Below, one piece after another: positions 1 through 7,655 of a stretch of 44,614 nt of DNA (the stretch's first letter is position 1; each line of letters begins with the position of its first letter). The DNA comes from CAZKUR01 sp964556005. GTDB lineage: Bacteria; Bacteroidota; Ignavibacteria; Ignavibacteriales; Ignavibacteriaceae. Below the pieces are notes generated by a model that saw only the letters and a program-made list of their open reading frames with translations, searched no databases and was not told the origin of the DNA. A program made the position numbers and the translations under genes. The DNA lies in assembly GCA_964556005.1 (NCBI GenBank), contig CAZKUR010000029.1:1-44614 (forward strand), read 5' to 3'.

Positions 1-109
1 AAATTATTGTTAAGCGGGTTCCTTTGTCGGTGAAAGTTTCGATGCTGCTCGAACAGCTGAAAATCGTGCCGCATTAAATTGCACAAGTCAGGTAAATACA
101 TCATCTTAG
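1..109 (+). other. Left-edge coding remnant, unidentified
   Basis: Two short frames end here. One is open from the window edge to a TAA at 75-77. The other ends in TAG at 107-109 and reads ...GESFDAARTAENRAALN..., which faintly recalls the end of an OmpA-like domain, but it has an in-frame TAA at 11-13. Neither frame can be assigned. The 3' end of an upstream gene is the simplest reading. Confidence 0.2.
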
Positions 110-249
110 TGAATGATCACAGGAATTTAGCAAAACCTTCTAAAACGTGATATTAAGCTTTTCTTATTATTCCACAATTATAAACCATATAAAATATTGA
201 TTTTACTATAAAATGTTATTAGCTTATTTTATCTTTAAATTCATAAAAT

Positions 250-279
250 TTGTTAATTCTGTCCATAATCATTTATAAT
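250..279 (+). promoter_or_regulatory. Candidate sigma-70-like promoter of the lipid operon
   Basis: TTGTTA at 250-255 and TATAAT at 274-279 are separated by 18 bases, and they lie 39 bases upstream of the first gene of the operon. The surrounding leader (110-317) is very AT-rich and has no other gene. An SD-like AAAAAGGA at 303-310 precedes the ATG. This is motif matching only; AT-rich DNA gives such matches by chance. Confidence 0.35.
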
Positions 280-317
280 AATTCTTTTTCACTTAAATTT
301 GGAAAAAGGAAAAGTAT

Positions 318-1472
318 ATGAGTTCAGTAACACCGCCGCGGGGTTACAAAAAAGAAGATATTGAAAAAAGACGCAAGTGGCTGCAGGAGAAAACCGGGTT
401 TTGTATTGATCAGGTTGGGCCTGATGAACCGGAAGATTTAAAAGGCATAATTGAAAGTCTTACAGGGTTCATGAATGTGCCCATGGCCATTGCCGGCCCG
501 CTGCTGATAAACGGTACTTATGCAAAAGGAGAATTTTTTATTCCGCTGTGTACCTTGGAAGGAACGCTCGTAATGTCTATGACGCGCGGCCTCTTTCTTA
601 CTCACTTGTCCGGCGGAATAAAAACAACCCACATTAAACAGGAAATGTCCCGAAGCCCGATATTCATTTTCGATGATATTGATAAATCGTATTCCTTTCT
701 CAAATGGGTCGATGATAATTATGAAAAGCTCAAAAAGATCGCAGACTCAACCACAAAACACGGCAGGCTCTTAAGGATTGATAAATATCCCAGCCAAAAT
801 AGTGTAATTCTCGATTTTGTTTATGATACAGAAGAAGCTGCCGGCCAAAACATGGTAACGATAGCTACCTTCGAGGCGTGTAAGTTTATTAAAGAACAGT
901 TCAAACATGAAAAGGGATTTAAGTACTTTATCGAATGTAATTTTAACGGCGATAAAAATCCTGCCAGCCGCAATCTGATTTTGGGAAGAGCACACCATGT
1001 GGTTGCAAGCGCGCTGGTAAAGGAAAATCATCTTAGAAGACTGCTCAGAACAACCGCAAAGGAATATGCCGAGGGCTGGTCGCAGTGTATGCGTGGAACT
1101 CAGATGGCAGGAGTGCTCGGGTATAATATGCATAACGCCAATGCACTTGCTGCAATCTATTTGGCAACAGGACAGGATGTAGCTTGCGTTTCAGAAAATT
1201 CCGTCGGGATTATGTCTTTTGAAGTAAGAAATGAAGTCGATCTTTATGCAACTCTTACAATGCCTTCCATTAGTGTTGGGACAATTGGCGGCGGAACGCG
1301 TTTAAAGCAAGCAAAGAAAAATTTAGAATTACTCCAATGTACAGGTAAAAATTCTTCTAAAAAATTTGCTGAGATAATTTGTGCCTGCGCATTAGCGCTG
1401 GAATTATCGCTCGGCGGTGCAATCTTAACGGATGAGTTCGCAACTTCTCACGCAAAATACGGGAGAAAATAA
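318..1472 (+). CDS. HMG-CoA reductase family protein (possibly altered substrate)
   Basis: This 384-residue protein has the fold motifs of class I HMG-CoA reductase, which reduces an acyl-CoA thioester to an alcohol with NADPH. The catalytic residues can all be placed: Glu81 in TLEG, Lys213 in GDKNPA, Asp287 in GQD and His378 near the C-terminus in ATSH. The dinucleotide-binding GTIGGGT lies at 321-327. The HMG-binding ENVIG motif is replaced by TGFMN just before VPMAIAGPL, and DAMGMN is replaced by EEAAGQN. The substrate may therefore not be HMG-CoA. No other mevalonate gene is nearby. The gene leads an operon with acyltransferase, AGPS-like and SDR genes. I infer a role in making a long-chain alcohol for ether lipids. 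A true mevalonate-forming enzyme remains possible. The start has an AAAAAGGA seven bases upstream. Confidence 0.82.
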   Translation: MSSVTPPRGYKKEDIEKRRKWLQEKTGFCIDQVGPDEPEDLKGIIESLTGFMNVPMAIAGPLLINGTYAKGEFFIPLCTLEGTLVMSMTRGLFLTHLSGGIKTTHIKQEMSRSPIFIFDDIDKSYSFLKWVDDNYEKLKKIADSTTKHGRLLRIDKYPSQNSVILDFVYDTEEAAGQNMVTIATFEACKFIKEQFKHEKGFKYFIECNFNGDKNPASRNLILGRAHHVVASALVKENHLRRLLRTTAKEYAEGWSQCMRGTQMAGVLGYNMHNANALAAIYLATGQDVACVSENSVGIMSFEVRNEVDLYATLTMPSISVGTIGGGTRLKQAKKNLELLQCTGKNSSKKFAEIICACALALELSLGGAILTDEFATSHAKYGRK

Positions 1473-2204
1473 GTGAAATCGATCCGTGAAGAAATCGCAT
1501 CTGCGAGTTTAAATCCAGAATATGCTTATATTAAAAAAAACCCTCCGTTTTCGGAAAGATTTACAAAAAAAATATTTGAAATTTACTGCAAAATTTTATT
1601 TACCGTATATTGCCCGTTGACCGTAAAAGGAAAAGAAAACATCCCCTCATCTTCTTTTATTTTTTGCAGCAACCATAACAGCCATATGGACAGCGGAATT
1701 CTGATGGTGGCATCAGGAAAACCATTTAAAGATTTTGCAATGATGGCTGCGAAAGATTATTTTTTTGATAACGTAAAGAGGAAAAATTTTCTTAATACTT
1801 TAATGAATTTAATTCCGATAAACAGACATTCCTCCATGAAAGAGATGGTTGATTTCTTAGTTGCTTGCAAAGAATTTCTAAAGGACGATAACAGAGTATT
1901 AATTTTTTACCCGGAAGGGACACGTTCTTTAACCGGGAAAATGGGCAGCTTTAAAAAAGGTCCTGCAATGACATCGGTCGAATTAAATGTTCCAATAGTG
2001 CCTGGATATATAAAAGGAACTTTCGACGCATGGCCGAAAGGCAAAATATTTATGAAACCTACGAGGATACATGTCAATATCGGTGAACCGATTTATCCGG
2101 ATAAATTTCTAAACGGATCATGTGAAAGCAGTAAGTCTTTTGAAGCATATAATAAAATTACATCGGAACTTGAACAGAGAATATATAAGTTAACGGAGAT
2201 TTGA
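1473..2204 (+). CDS. PlsC-type 1-acylglycerol-3-phosphate acyltransferase
   Basis: This 243-residue protein belongs to the LPLAT/PlsC family, which transfers an acyl chain from acyl-CoA or acyl-ACP to a glycerol-phosphate backbone at the inner membrane. The catalytic H(X4)D motif is NHNSHMD (His68, Asp73). The phosphate-binding EGTR motif is at 148-151, followed by the PIVPGYIKG block near 174-182. A GTG start directly follows the stop codon of the reductase-like gene, with GGGAGAA in the end of that gene as ribosome binding site, so translation is probably coupled. In this operon it could acylate DHAP, giving the acyl-DHAP substrate of the next enzyme, or acylate the final ether glycerol-phosphate. 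The sequence does not decide which. Confidence 0.88.
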   Translation: MKSIREEIASASLNPEYAYIKKNPPFSERFTKKIFEIYCKILFTVYCPLTVKGKENIPSSSFIFCSNHNSHMDSGILMVASGKPFKDFAMMAAKDYFFDNVKRKNFLNTLMNLIPINRHSSMKEMVDFLVACKEFLKDDNRVLIFYPEGTRSLTGKMGSFKKGPAMTSVELNVPIVPGYIKGTFDAWPKGKIFMKPTRIHVNIGEPIYPDKFLNGSCESSKSFEAYNKITSELEQRIYKLTEI

Positions 2205-2208
2205 AATA

Positions 2209-3948
2209 ATGAATAACAATATTGAGCAAATGAAATGGTGGGGATGGGGAGGAGAAGAAATAGAATTTGATATGGACAGCAAACCGGAACTATGGCCGTA
2301 CGTTAAAAAAGTGGTCGGTATAAAAAGCGAAGACGATGTAGAGTTTACAGCTCCTTTAAGATTCGAAGATATCGAAATGCCTGAACAAAAACTTAATCCT
2401 CAATTTATTGAATCGTTAAAAACTATTTTTAACGGAGAACAGGTAAAAACAGATAAAAAAGACAGGTTAATTCATTCTTACGGAAAAAGTTTCAGAGATT
2501 TATGGCGAATTAGAAACGGAATAATAAAAGCGGCACCGGATTGTATAATTTATCCTGAAACCGAAGAGGAAATTTCAAAAGTCATAAAAATAGCAGTCGA
2601 ACACGATGTAGTGATTATTCCTTTCGGCGGCGGTTCCAATATTGCCGGATGTCTTGAAGCTGAAGATGCTAACGGCAGGATGATTGTTTCTATGGATTTA
2701 AAAAGAATGAATAAAGTTTTAGAGGTTGATAAACAATCTTCAACTGCAAGAATACAGGCAGGTGCTATGGGCCCGTTTATGGAAAAGCAATTGAATGAGC
2801 AAGGATTTACACTCGGTCACTTTCCTGATTCGTTTGAATATTCAAGTTTCGGTGGATGGGTTGCAACAAGATCAGCCGGGATGCAAAGCGATATTTACGG
2901 CAAAATTGAGGACATGGTGTTATCAGTTAGAATGGTTACTCCGTCTGGAACTATTGTTACCCGTACAGTTCCCAAATCCTCAAATGGAATTGATGTCAAC
3001 CATGTCTGTATCGGAAGTGAAGGTATACTGGGCGTAATAACCGAAGCTGTTGTACGTGTACATCCGGTACCGGATTATAGAGCTTCATACGGATATATGT
3101 TTCCGGATTTTGAAAGCGGTGTAAAAGCAATTTATGAATGTGTTAGAACAGGCTCTGTTCCAGTAGTTACAAGGTTAAATGATCCTGGAAAGACGGCATT
3201 ATCTATAGCATTTAAAGAGAAATCAATTCCCTTTAAAGAATTTTTATCAAAGCTTGCAAAGAAATATTTAAAGAGCGTTAAAAAATTTGATCTTGAAAAA
3301 GTCTGCCTTATGCTAAATGTATTCGAAGGAGATAAAAAAACATTTTTCGAAACAAAAAAGAAAGTTAACAGGATCTACAAAAAATACGGCGCAGTTAACT
3401 TGGGAACCGATCCAGGTAAAGCTTTTGAAAAAGGTAAGTACGACTTTCCTTACCTGAGAGATTATGTTATGGATAGAAATATTATGGCCGACGTTAGTGA
3501 AACTTGTACTGTCTGGAGCAATTTACTTCCACTTTATTACGCCTCATTTTCTGCAATAGAAAAGGCTATTAAAGAATCAGGCAGAGCCGGATTTGTCGGC
3601 TGCCATATCAGTCATACATATTTTACAGGTGCAAGCCTTTATTTTACTTTCGGATGCCAGCAAAATAAGGGTGAAGAGCTTGAACAATATTTACGGATAA
3701 AAAAAGCTGTTGAAGATGCTTTCATGAATAATGGCGCTACTTTATCCCATCATCATGCAGTAGGATTCGAACACCAGCCCTGGGTTGAAGCAGATGTCTC
3801 TCCAACCGGGATTAAAGCCGTTAAAGCATTGAAGGCCGGACTCGACCCGAAAGGAATTATGAATCCCGGGAAAATTATTCCTTCTTCCCATACACATGAA
3901 AAATGGGGATTAAAAAAAGAAGAAAAAGTCGAACTCAATAATAAGTAA
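2209..3948 (+). CDS. Alkylglycerone-phosphate synthase-like FAD enzyme
   Basis: This 579-residue protein is of the FAD_binding_4 (VAO/PCMH) family and closely resembles alkyl-DHAP synthase, which swaps the acyl chain of acyl-DHAP for a fatty alcohol and so makes the ether bond. Visible features are the N-terminal MKWWGWG block (8-14), the FAD loop PFGGGSNIAG (138-147), TLGHFPDSFE (201-210), GGWVATRSAG (215-224), GSEGILGVITE, and the active-site HHH at 514-516 followed by AVGFEHQPW. The plain bacterial relatives (D-lactate or glycolate dehydrogenases) lack the WWGWG start and the HHH motif, so the AGPS-like call is favoured. It lies four bases after the acyltransferase gene, and its stop overlaps the start of the next gene (TAATG). 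The bacterial substrate is not proven. Confidence 0.88.
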   Translation: MNNNIEQMKWWGWGGEEIEFDMDSKPELWPYVKKVVGIKSEDDVEFTAPLRFEDIEMPEQKLNPQFIESLKTIFNGEQVKTDKKDRLIHSYGKSFRDLWRIRNGIIKAAPDCIIYPETEEEISKVIKIAVEHDVVIIPFGGGSNIAGCLEAEDANGRMIVSMDLKRMNKVLEVDKQSSTARIQAGAMGPFMEKQLNEQGFTLGHFPDSFEYSSFGGWVATRSAGMQSDIYGKIEDMVLSVRMVTPSGTIVTRTVPKSSNGIDVNHVCIGSEGILGVITEAVVRVHPVPDYRASYGYMFPDFESGVKAIYECVRTGSVPVVTRLNDPGKTALSIAFKEKSIPFKEFLSKLAKKYLKSVKKFDLEKVCLMLNVFEGDKKTFFETKKKVNRIYKKYGAVNLGTDPGKAFEKGKYDFPYLRDYVMDRNIMADVSETCTVWSNLLPLYYASFSAIEKAIKESGRAGFVGCHISHTYFTGASLYFTFGCQQNKGEELEQYLRIKKAVEDAFMNNGATLSHHHAVGFEHQPWVEADVSPTGIKAVKALKAGLDPKGIMNPGKIIPSSHTHEKWGLKKEEKVELNNK

Positions 3949-4757
3949 TGAAAGGGAAAACTGCTTTAATAACAGGTGCTTCTTCAGGCTTAGGAAGAGC
4001 ACTTGCATTTGCTTTGGCAAAAGAAGGTGTGAATTTAATTCTTTCCGGCCGTTCCGCAGATAGACTTGCGGAAACTGAAAAAATAGTGAAAAATTTTAAT
4101 ATCTCCTCTTTAACTATCCAGGCAGACCTTACGAATCAAGCAGACTGCAAAAATTTAATCGAATCCGGCCACATTCATTTCGGTACCATTGATTATTTAA
4201 TTCTAATAGCCGGTGTGAGTATGTGGTCGAATTTTGCAGACGTTAAAGATATCTCTTTGTTCGAAAAGCTAATGAGTACTAATTATTTAGGTTCGGTTTA
4301 CTGCACCCATTTTGCGCTTCCCTATTTAATAGAAAGTCAAGGACTAATAGTTGTAATTACCTCAATTCAAAGTAAAATAAGTGTCCCTCACCATTCCGGA
4401 TATGTTGCATCCAAGCATGCGCTTTACGGTTTTTTTAATACACTAAGAATGGAAGTAGAAGATCAAGGCGTGGGTATCCTTACCGTATTGCCACATTGGA
4501 TTAAAGGAACAAGCCTCAGGGAAAATGCATTAGATGGTTCCGGTGAAAAAATTTCCGGGAGAAATTTGATGCATACAGGCGAATCAATTTCTCTCGAAGA
4601 GTGTACGGGAAAGATTGTCGATGCAATGAAGAAAAGAAGAAGAGAAATTATAATTCCCTTTAAGCTTAAAATTTTAACTTGGCTTAATTTATTCAGCAGT
4701 TCATTGGCCGAAAAAATAATTAGAAGTAAAACAAAAGAGCAAAGTACCGAAACTTAA
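3948..4757 (+). CDS. Short-chain dehydrogenase/reductase
   Basis: This 269-residue classical SDR has the nucleotide-binding GASSGLG at 10-16, the IAG form of the NNAG motif at 87-89 and the catalytic Ser139, Tyr152 and Lys156 (YVASK). It overlaps the AGPS-like gene by one base, so it is translationally coupled and probably acts in the same pathway. The step expected there is NADPH reduction of the keto group of acyl- or alkyl-DHAP. A fatty-aldehyde or 3-ketoacyl substrate is also possible. A hydrophobic stretch near residues 240-255 (ILTWLNLFSSSLA) may associate with the membrane. Its 3' end overlaps the convergent TPR gene by four bases. Confidence 0.88.
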   Translation: MKGKTALITGASSGLGRALAFALAKEGVNLILSGRSADRLAETEKIVKNFNISSLTIQADLTNQADCKNLIESGHIHFGTIDYLILIAGVSMWSNFADVKDISLFEKLMSTNYLGSVYCTHFALPYLIESQGLIVVITSIQSKISVPHHSGYVASKHALYGFFNTLRMEVEDQGVGILTVLPHWIKGTSLRENALDGSGEKISGRNLMHTGESISLEECTGKIVDAMKKRRREIIIPFKLKILTWLNLFSSSLAEKIIRSKTKEQSTET

Positions 4758-5299
4758 GAGCTTTGTTTTTTTGTATTGACCAAATCTTTGTTCCAATCGT
4801 TTACATAATAATCGTTGAAATCCGGATCTAATTCTTTAACTTTATTAAAGTCTTCAATTGCTCCGTTAAAGTCCTTAAGCATTAATTTTGCAGTACCGCG
4901 ATGATTGTAAGCGCATGCAAGATGAGGAGCTAATTTTATAGCTTCGCTAAAATCACAAACGGCGCCGTCAAAGTCTTCAAACTTTAGTTTGATTGTTCCG
5001 CGGCTGTAATAGGGTAGAATAAATTTGGGATTTAGCTCAATTGTCTTTGTAAAGTCTTCAATTGCATCTTCAGATTGTCCTAACGCGCTTTTAACATATC
5101 CCCTGCTGTAGAAGGCATTTGCATAACGTGGATTAAGCTCGATTGCCTTGTTGAATTCCTCTATTGCTTTATCGTACTGCTTTGTTTTTCTGAAGATAGT
5201 TCCTTTTTTATAATGTGCTTCGGCAACTTTCCATTGATATTGAGGGTTGAAATCGTTTTGTAAATCTGAAGAAGGTATTGGAGTATTTAAATTTCTCAT
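4754..5299 (-). CDS. TPR repeat protein
   Basis: This 181-residue protein is built mainly of tetratricopeptide repeats of the form A-F-Y-S-R-G--K---G----AIEDF-K-IELNP. About four repeats span residues 30-170. No signal peptide or membrane segment is seen, so it is probably a cytoplasmic scaffold. The repeats are very like those of the TPR proteins at 6136-6753 and 9371-10294, which suggests a locally expanded family. It converges on the lipid operon with a four-base overlap. The partner is unknown. Confidence 0.85.
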   Translation of the reverse strand: MRNLNTPIPSSDLQNDFNPQYQWKVAEAHYKKGTIFRKTKQYDKAIEEFNKAIELNPRYANAFYSRGYVKSALGQSEDAIEDFTKTIELNPKFILPYYSRGTIKLKFEDFDGAVCDFSEAIKLAPHLACAYNHRGTAKLMLKDFNGAIEDFNKVKELDPDFNDYYVNDWNKDLVNTKKQSS

Positions 5300-5524
5300 T
5301 CTCTTTTACCTGACTTTTTTTGTATAGATTGATGACTTTTGAAGGTAGATAACAAGCCTTGATTGTTATTTACCGATGAATAATTACCTAAAAAAGTTAG
5401 GTTGATTATTTCAATCATATGATAGAATTTTAATTTTTTTGTAATAACTGGCATCGATGGAAATATATTTTTTCCCTTAAAATATAAATTTTATTTTGTT
5501 ATAAGATTCGATTAAAAAACGAAA
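5300..5524. other. AT-rich intergenic stretch
   Basis: I see no gene, RNA or clear repeat here. It contains the leader of the TPR gene read to the left. Confidence 0.5.
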
Positions 5525-5710
5525 TTATTCTTCATAATTTTCATAACAGCCATGCGCCGGTTCCGGTGCCGGAATGTTAATTAAATTTTTTTCTATTAAT
5601 TGAATCCATATCTTTTCAACAATTTTGGCCGAATCTAAAATTCCGGCATTAAACGCTTTTTTATATTCGACCTCGATAATTTTTTTGATAACTTGCCTAA
5701 TGTCTTCCAT
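5525..5710 (-). CDS. Small hypothetical protein
   Basis: This is a 61-residue, largely helical, mixed-charge protein starting MEDIRQVIKKII and ending in an acidic, proline-containing tail (PAPEPAHGCYENYEE). The ATG at 5710 is preferred over a GTG three codons upstream, but neither has a good SD sequence. I do not recognise the family. It lies alone between two AT-rich spacers, so it could also be a chance ORF. Confidence 0.4.
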   Translation of the reverse strand: MEDIRQVIKKIIEVEYKKAFNAGILDSAKIVEKIWIQLIEKNLINIPAPEPAHGCYENYEE

Positions 5711-5923
5711 AAGAAACACACTTTTTTATTTTGGTAAATAACAAACGTCTAAATATTTTTTACATAAATTATGCCAAAAAGTTGACTTCTAAATATATTT
5801 TCAAAATATTTATTAAAAGAGATGCTGTATGTTTTAATTGATAAATTTACCTATACTGTGTAAATTAAAATTGGTATAAATGTTAAATTATCAACAATTT
5901 TAGGCATTTAAAGGCCAGACAGA

Positions 5924-6133
5924 GTGAAAGATTATTTTAGCGTTCAAGAGATTGCATCTTTACTAAAGATTAGCCGGTCGGGAGTTTTATATAATATTAG
6001 AACCGGAAAGTTGAAAGCTGAACAAGTAGGTAAAATTTATATAGTTTCAAAGGAAAATTTCGGTAAATTTCTTGAAGATCATAAATCGAAAAAAAGGAAA
6101 GACAAGAAAGACCAAACGGAATTGGAATTCTGA
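5924..6133 (+). CDS. Small HTH DNA-binding protein, excisionase/MerR-like
   Basis: This 69-residue protein matches the HTH_17 excisionase-like fold: FSVQEIASLLKISRSGVLYNI forms the helix-turn-helix, followed by the wing (VGKIYIVSKENFGKFLEDH) and a Lys-rich tail. Such proteins are phage excisionases, plasmid regulators or small housekeeping regulators. The GTG start at 5924 has only a weak AAAGG upstream. No integrase, phage gene or plasmid gene is seen nearby, so a mobile-element role is unsupported. It is convergent with the next TPR gene, with two bases between them. Confidence 0.75.
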   Translation: MKDYFSVQEIASLLKISRSGVLYNIRTGKLKAEQVGKIYIVSKENFGKFLEDHKSKKRKDKKDQTELEF

Positions 6134-6135
6134 TT

Positions 6136-6753
6136 TTACCTGCAAAAATGTTTCATGGCTTCATATGCTTCCGGGTGGCCCAGTTCAATTGCCCTTGCCA
6201 GGTCGGCACAGCCTTCTTTTCTTCGTTCAATTAATATTTTCGAATATCCCCGGTTAAAAAAAGCCGCTGCATCGTTAGGGTTCAGCTCAATTACTTTATC
6301 GTAGTCCTCAATTGCACCCTGATGATCTTTTAATAAATCTTTTGCAACGCCTCTGTTGAAATATATAGTCGAAAATTTCGGATTGATTTCAATGACCCTC
6401 GAATAATCATCAGCAGCACCCTTATAATCTCCCAATATTTTTTTTGCCTGTCCCCTGTAAAAATATGCTTCGGTATTCCTTGGGACCAAACTTAAAACCG
6501 AAGAAAAATCGGTAATCGACCCCTGGAAATCTTTTAATCTTAGTTTTGCTCTGCCCCTGTTAAAGAATGCTTCATGATCATCTTTATTCATATCGATAAA
6601 CATAGTGTAAACACCTACAGCTTTTACATCGTCCTGGCTTACCACTTTATCCCTCGCATTTCTTCTAAGTCTTGTTTTTATATTATGAATGTAAAAAAGA
6701 AGCACTATGAGAATAAAAGCCAAAACTATGATAGTTGTTATGATTAATGACAT
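6136..6753 (-). CDS. Membrane-anchored TPR repeat protein
   Basis: This 205-residue protein has an N-terminal membrane helix (about residues 3-24, MSLIITTIIVLAFILIVLL...) followed by a basic stretch with several Arg and about four TPR repeats with the DYKGAADDYSRVIEINP pattern. The last repeat is a shortened C-terminal cap with a conserved Cys (KEGCADLARAIELGHPEAYEAMK). The same cap is found in the lipoprotein at 9371-10294, so the two are paralogues. The topology suggests anchoring in the inner membrane with the repeats facing the cytoplasm. Partner unknown. Confidence 0.85.
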   Translation of the reverse strand: MSLIITTIIVLAFILIVLLFYIHNIKTRLRRNARDKVVSQDDVKAVGVYTMFIDMNKDDHEAFFNRGRAKLRLKDFQGSITDFSSVLSLVPRNTEAYFYRGQAKKILGDYKGAADDYSRVIEINPKFSTIYFNRGVAKDLLKDHQGAIEDYDKVIELNPNDAAAFFNRGYSKILIERRKEGCADLARAIELGHPEAYEAMKHFCR

Positions 6754-7305
6754 GAGTTGTATCTTTTTAAATTAAATATGGATTTCAAATTTTTAAGATT
6801 TAATTGATTCGTTCTAATTTTCATTAAAAGACAAATTATAACAGGAAGATAACTCTATTAAGATAATGCAATAGATAATTTAATACAACAGTTTTTTTCA
6901 ATGAATTTGAAAACAGTATTATTCAGCAAATTTATATGTTTTTTTCTTGTATCGCACCATTGAAATGTTGCTTTCGGGTGTCCAGCCAAGTTAATTGGCC
7001 CGGATTTACATCGTAAACCTGATAAAATATACTAAAAAAATTAAAGCCAGGCATGGGGCTCTGTAATTTAAATACCGGCATTTCCCTGCCAGGCGGGTGA
7101 ATATATAAAGGGAAAAATAATAATTTGAAAACAGCTTGGCAGTTTAAGAAGGCATGTAAAGCCTGAATATTTATTTGATTTTTTTTTGATAATTTATTGC
7201 TTATCCTATAAAGTTTGATTAGCTTATGGGTATTAATATTTGTTTTGTAAAGTTTTGCTCCGTCTTTAAACAAAATATTTTAAAATAATAAAAGGAGAAT
7301 TAGTC
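6754..7305. other. Intergenic region without a supported gene
   Basis: This stretch holds a minus-strand reading frame of about 113 codons (6932-7273) that looks non-coding: it has no SD, no domain and an odd composition. A GC-rich imperfect palindrome, CCTGCCAGGCGGG, lies near 7088-7100 in otherwise AT-rich DNA. A good SD (AAAGGAGA, 7291-7298) closes the region and serves the small gene that follows. Confidence 0.5.
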
Positions 7306-7476
7306 ATGCCGCAAACTGTTTCACCATTCCATTCGAAAACAGGAGGAGTCTACCATATTTTTTCAGCTTGTACAGCTGGTAAGGCAATTAAAAAAAGCAA
7401 TAGAGTAGCGGGCAAGAGTAATAAAAAACTATGTGGAGCATGTAAAGATATAAAAGCAGGCAAACGTACAAGATAA
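7306..7476 (+). CDS. Small Cys/His protein, putative metal-binding
   Basis: This 56-residue gene has an ideal ribosome binding site (AAAGGAGA, 7 bases before the ATG) and ends in TAA at 7474-7476. The protein has His17, Cys22 and a C-terminal CGAC motif (Cys43, Cys46), a spacing that could bind one zinc ion, in a very basic chain ending KAGKRTR. The layout VYH----C---K-IK--NRV----KLC--C resembles the small metal-binding module of Ada-type proteins, but that link is only a pattern comparison. It is followed by 179 bases of AT-rich spacer. The SD and the motif are the reasons to call it; the function is unknown. Confidence 0.65.
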   Translation: MPQTVSPFHSKTGGVYHIFSACTAGKAIKKSNRVAGKSNKKLCGACKDIKAGKRTR

Positions 7477-7655
7477 TAACCATTATTTAACTAATTTAGA
7501 ATATTTTGGTTGTTGGCCGGGTTACTGGCTTTGTAGTTTTATATTATTTTGTATCTTTTAAATACAAATATTTTTTTATATCTAAGTTTTTATACTTATA
7601 AAAGCTTTAGTTTAAGCTAATAGTTTATTAGTTCTTTAAAAAACTCCAGGCACTT

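Noticed and set aside
318..1472. A mevalonate pathway operon
   Set aside because: No other mevalonate gene is next to it; the neighbours are lipid enzymes.
5924..6133. Excisionase-like protein as a sign of a prophage
   Set aside because: No integrase, attachment site or phage gene is near it.
6932..7273. A 113-codon frame on the minus strand
   Set aside because: No SD, no domain and odd composition; it is in an intergenic region.
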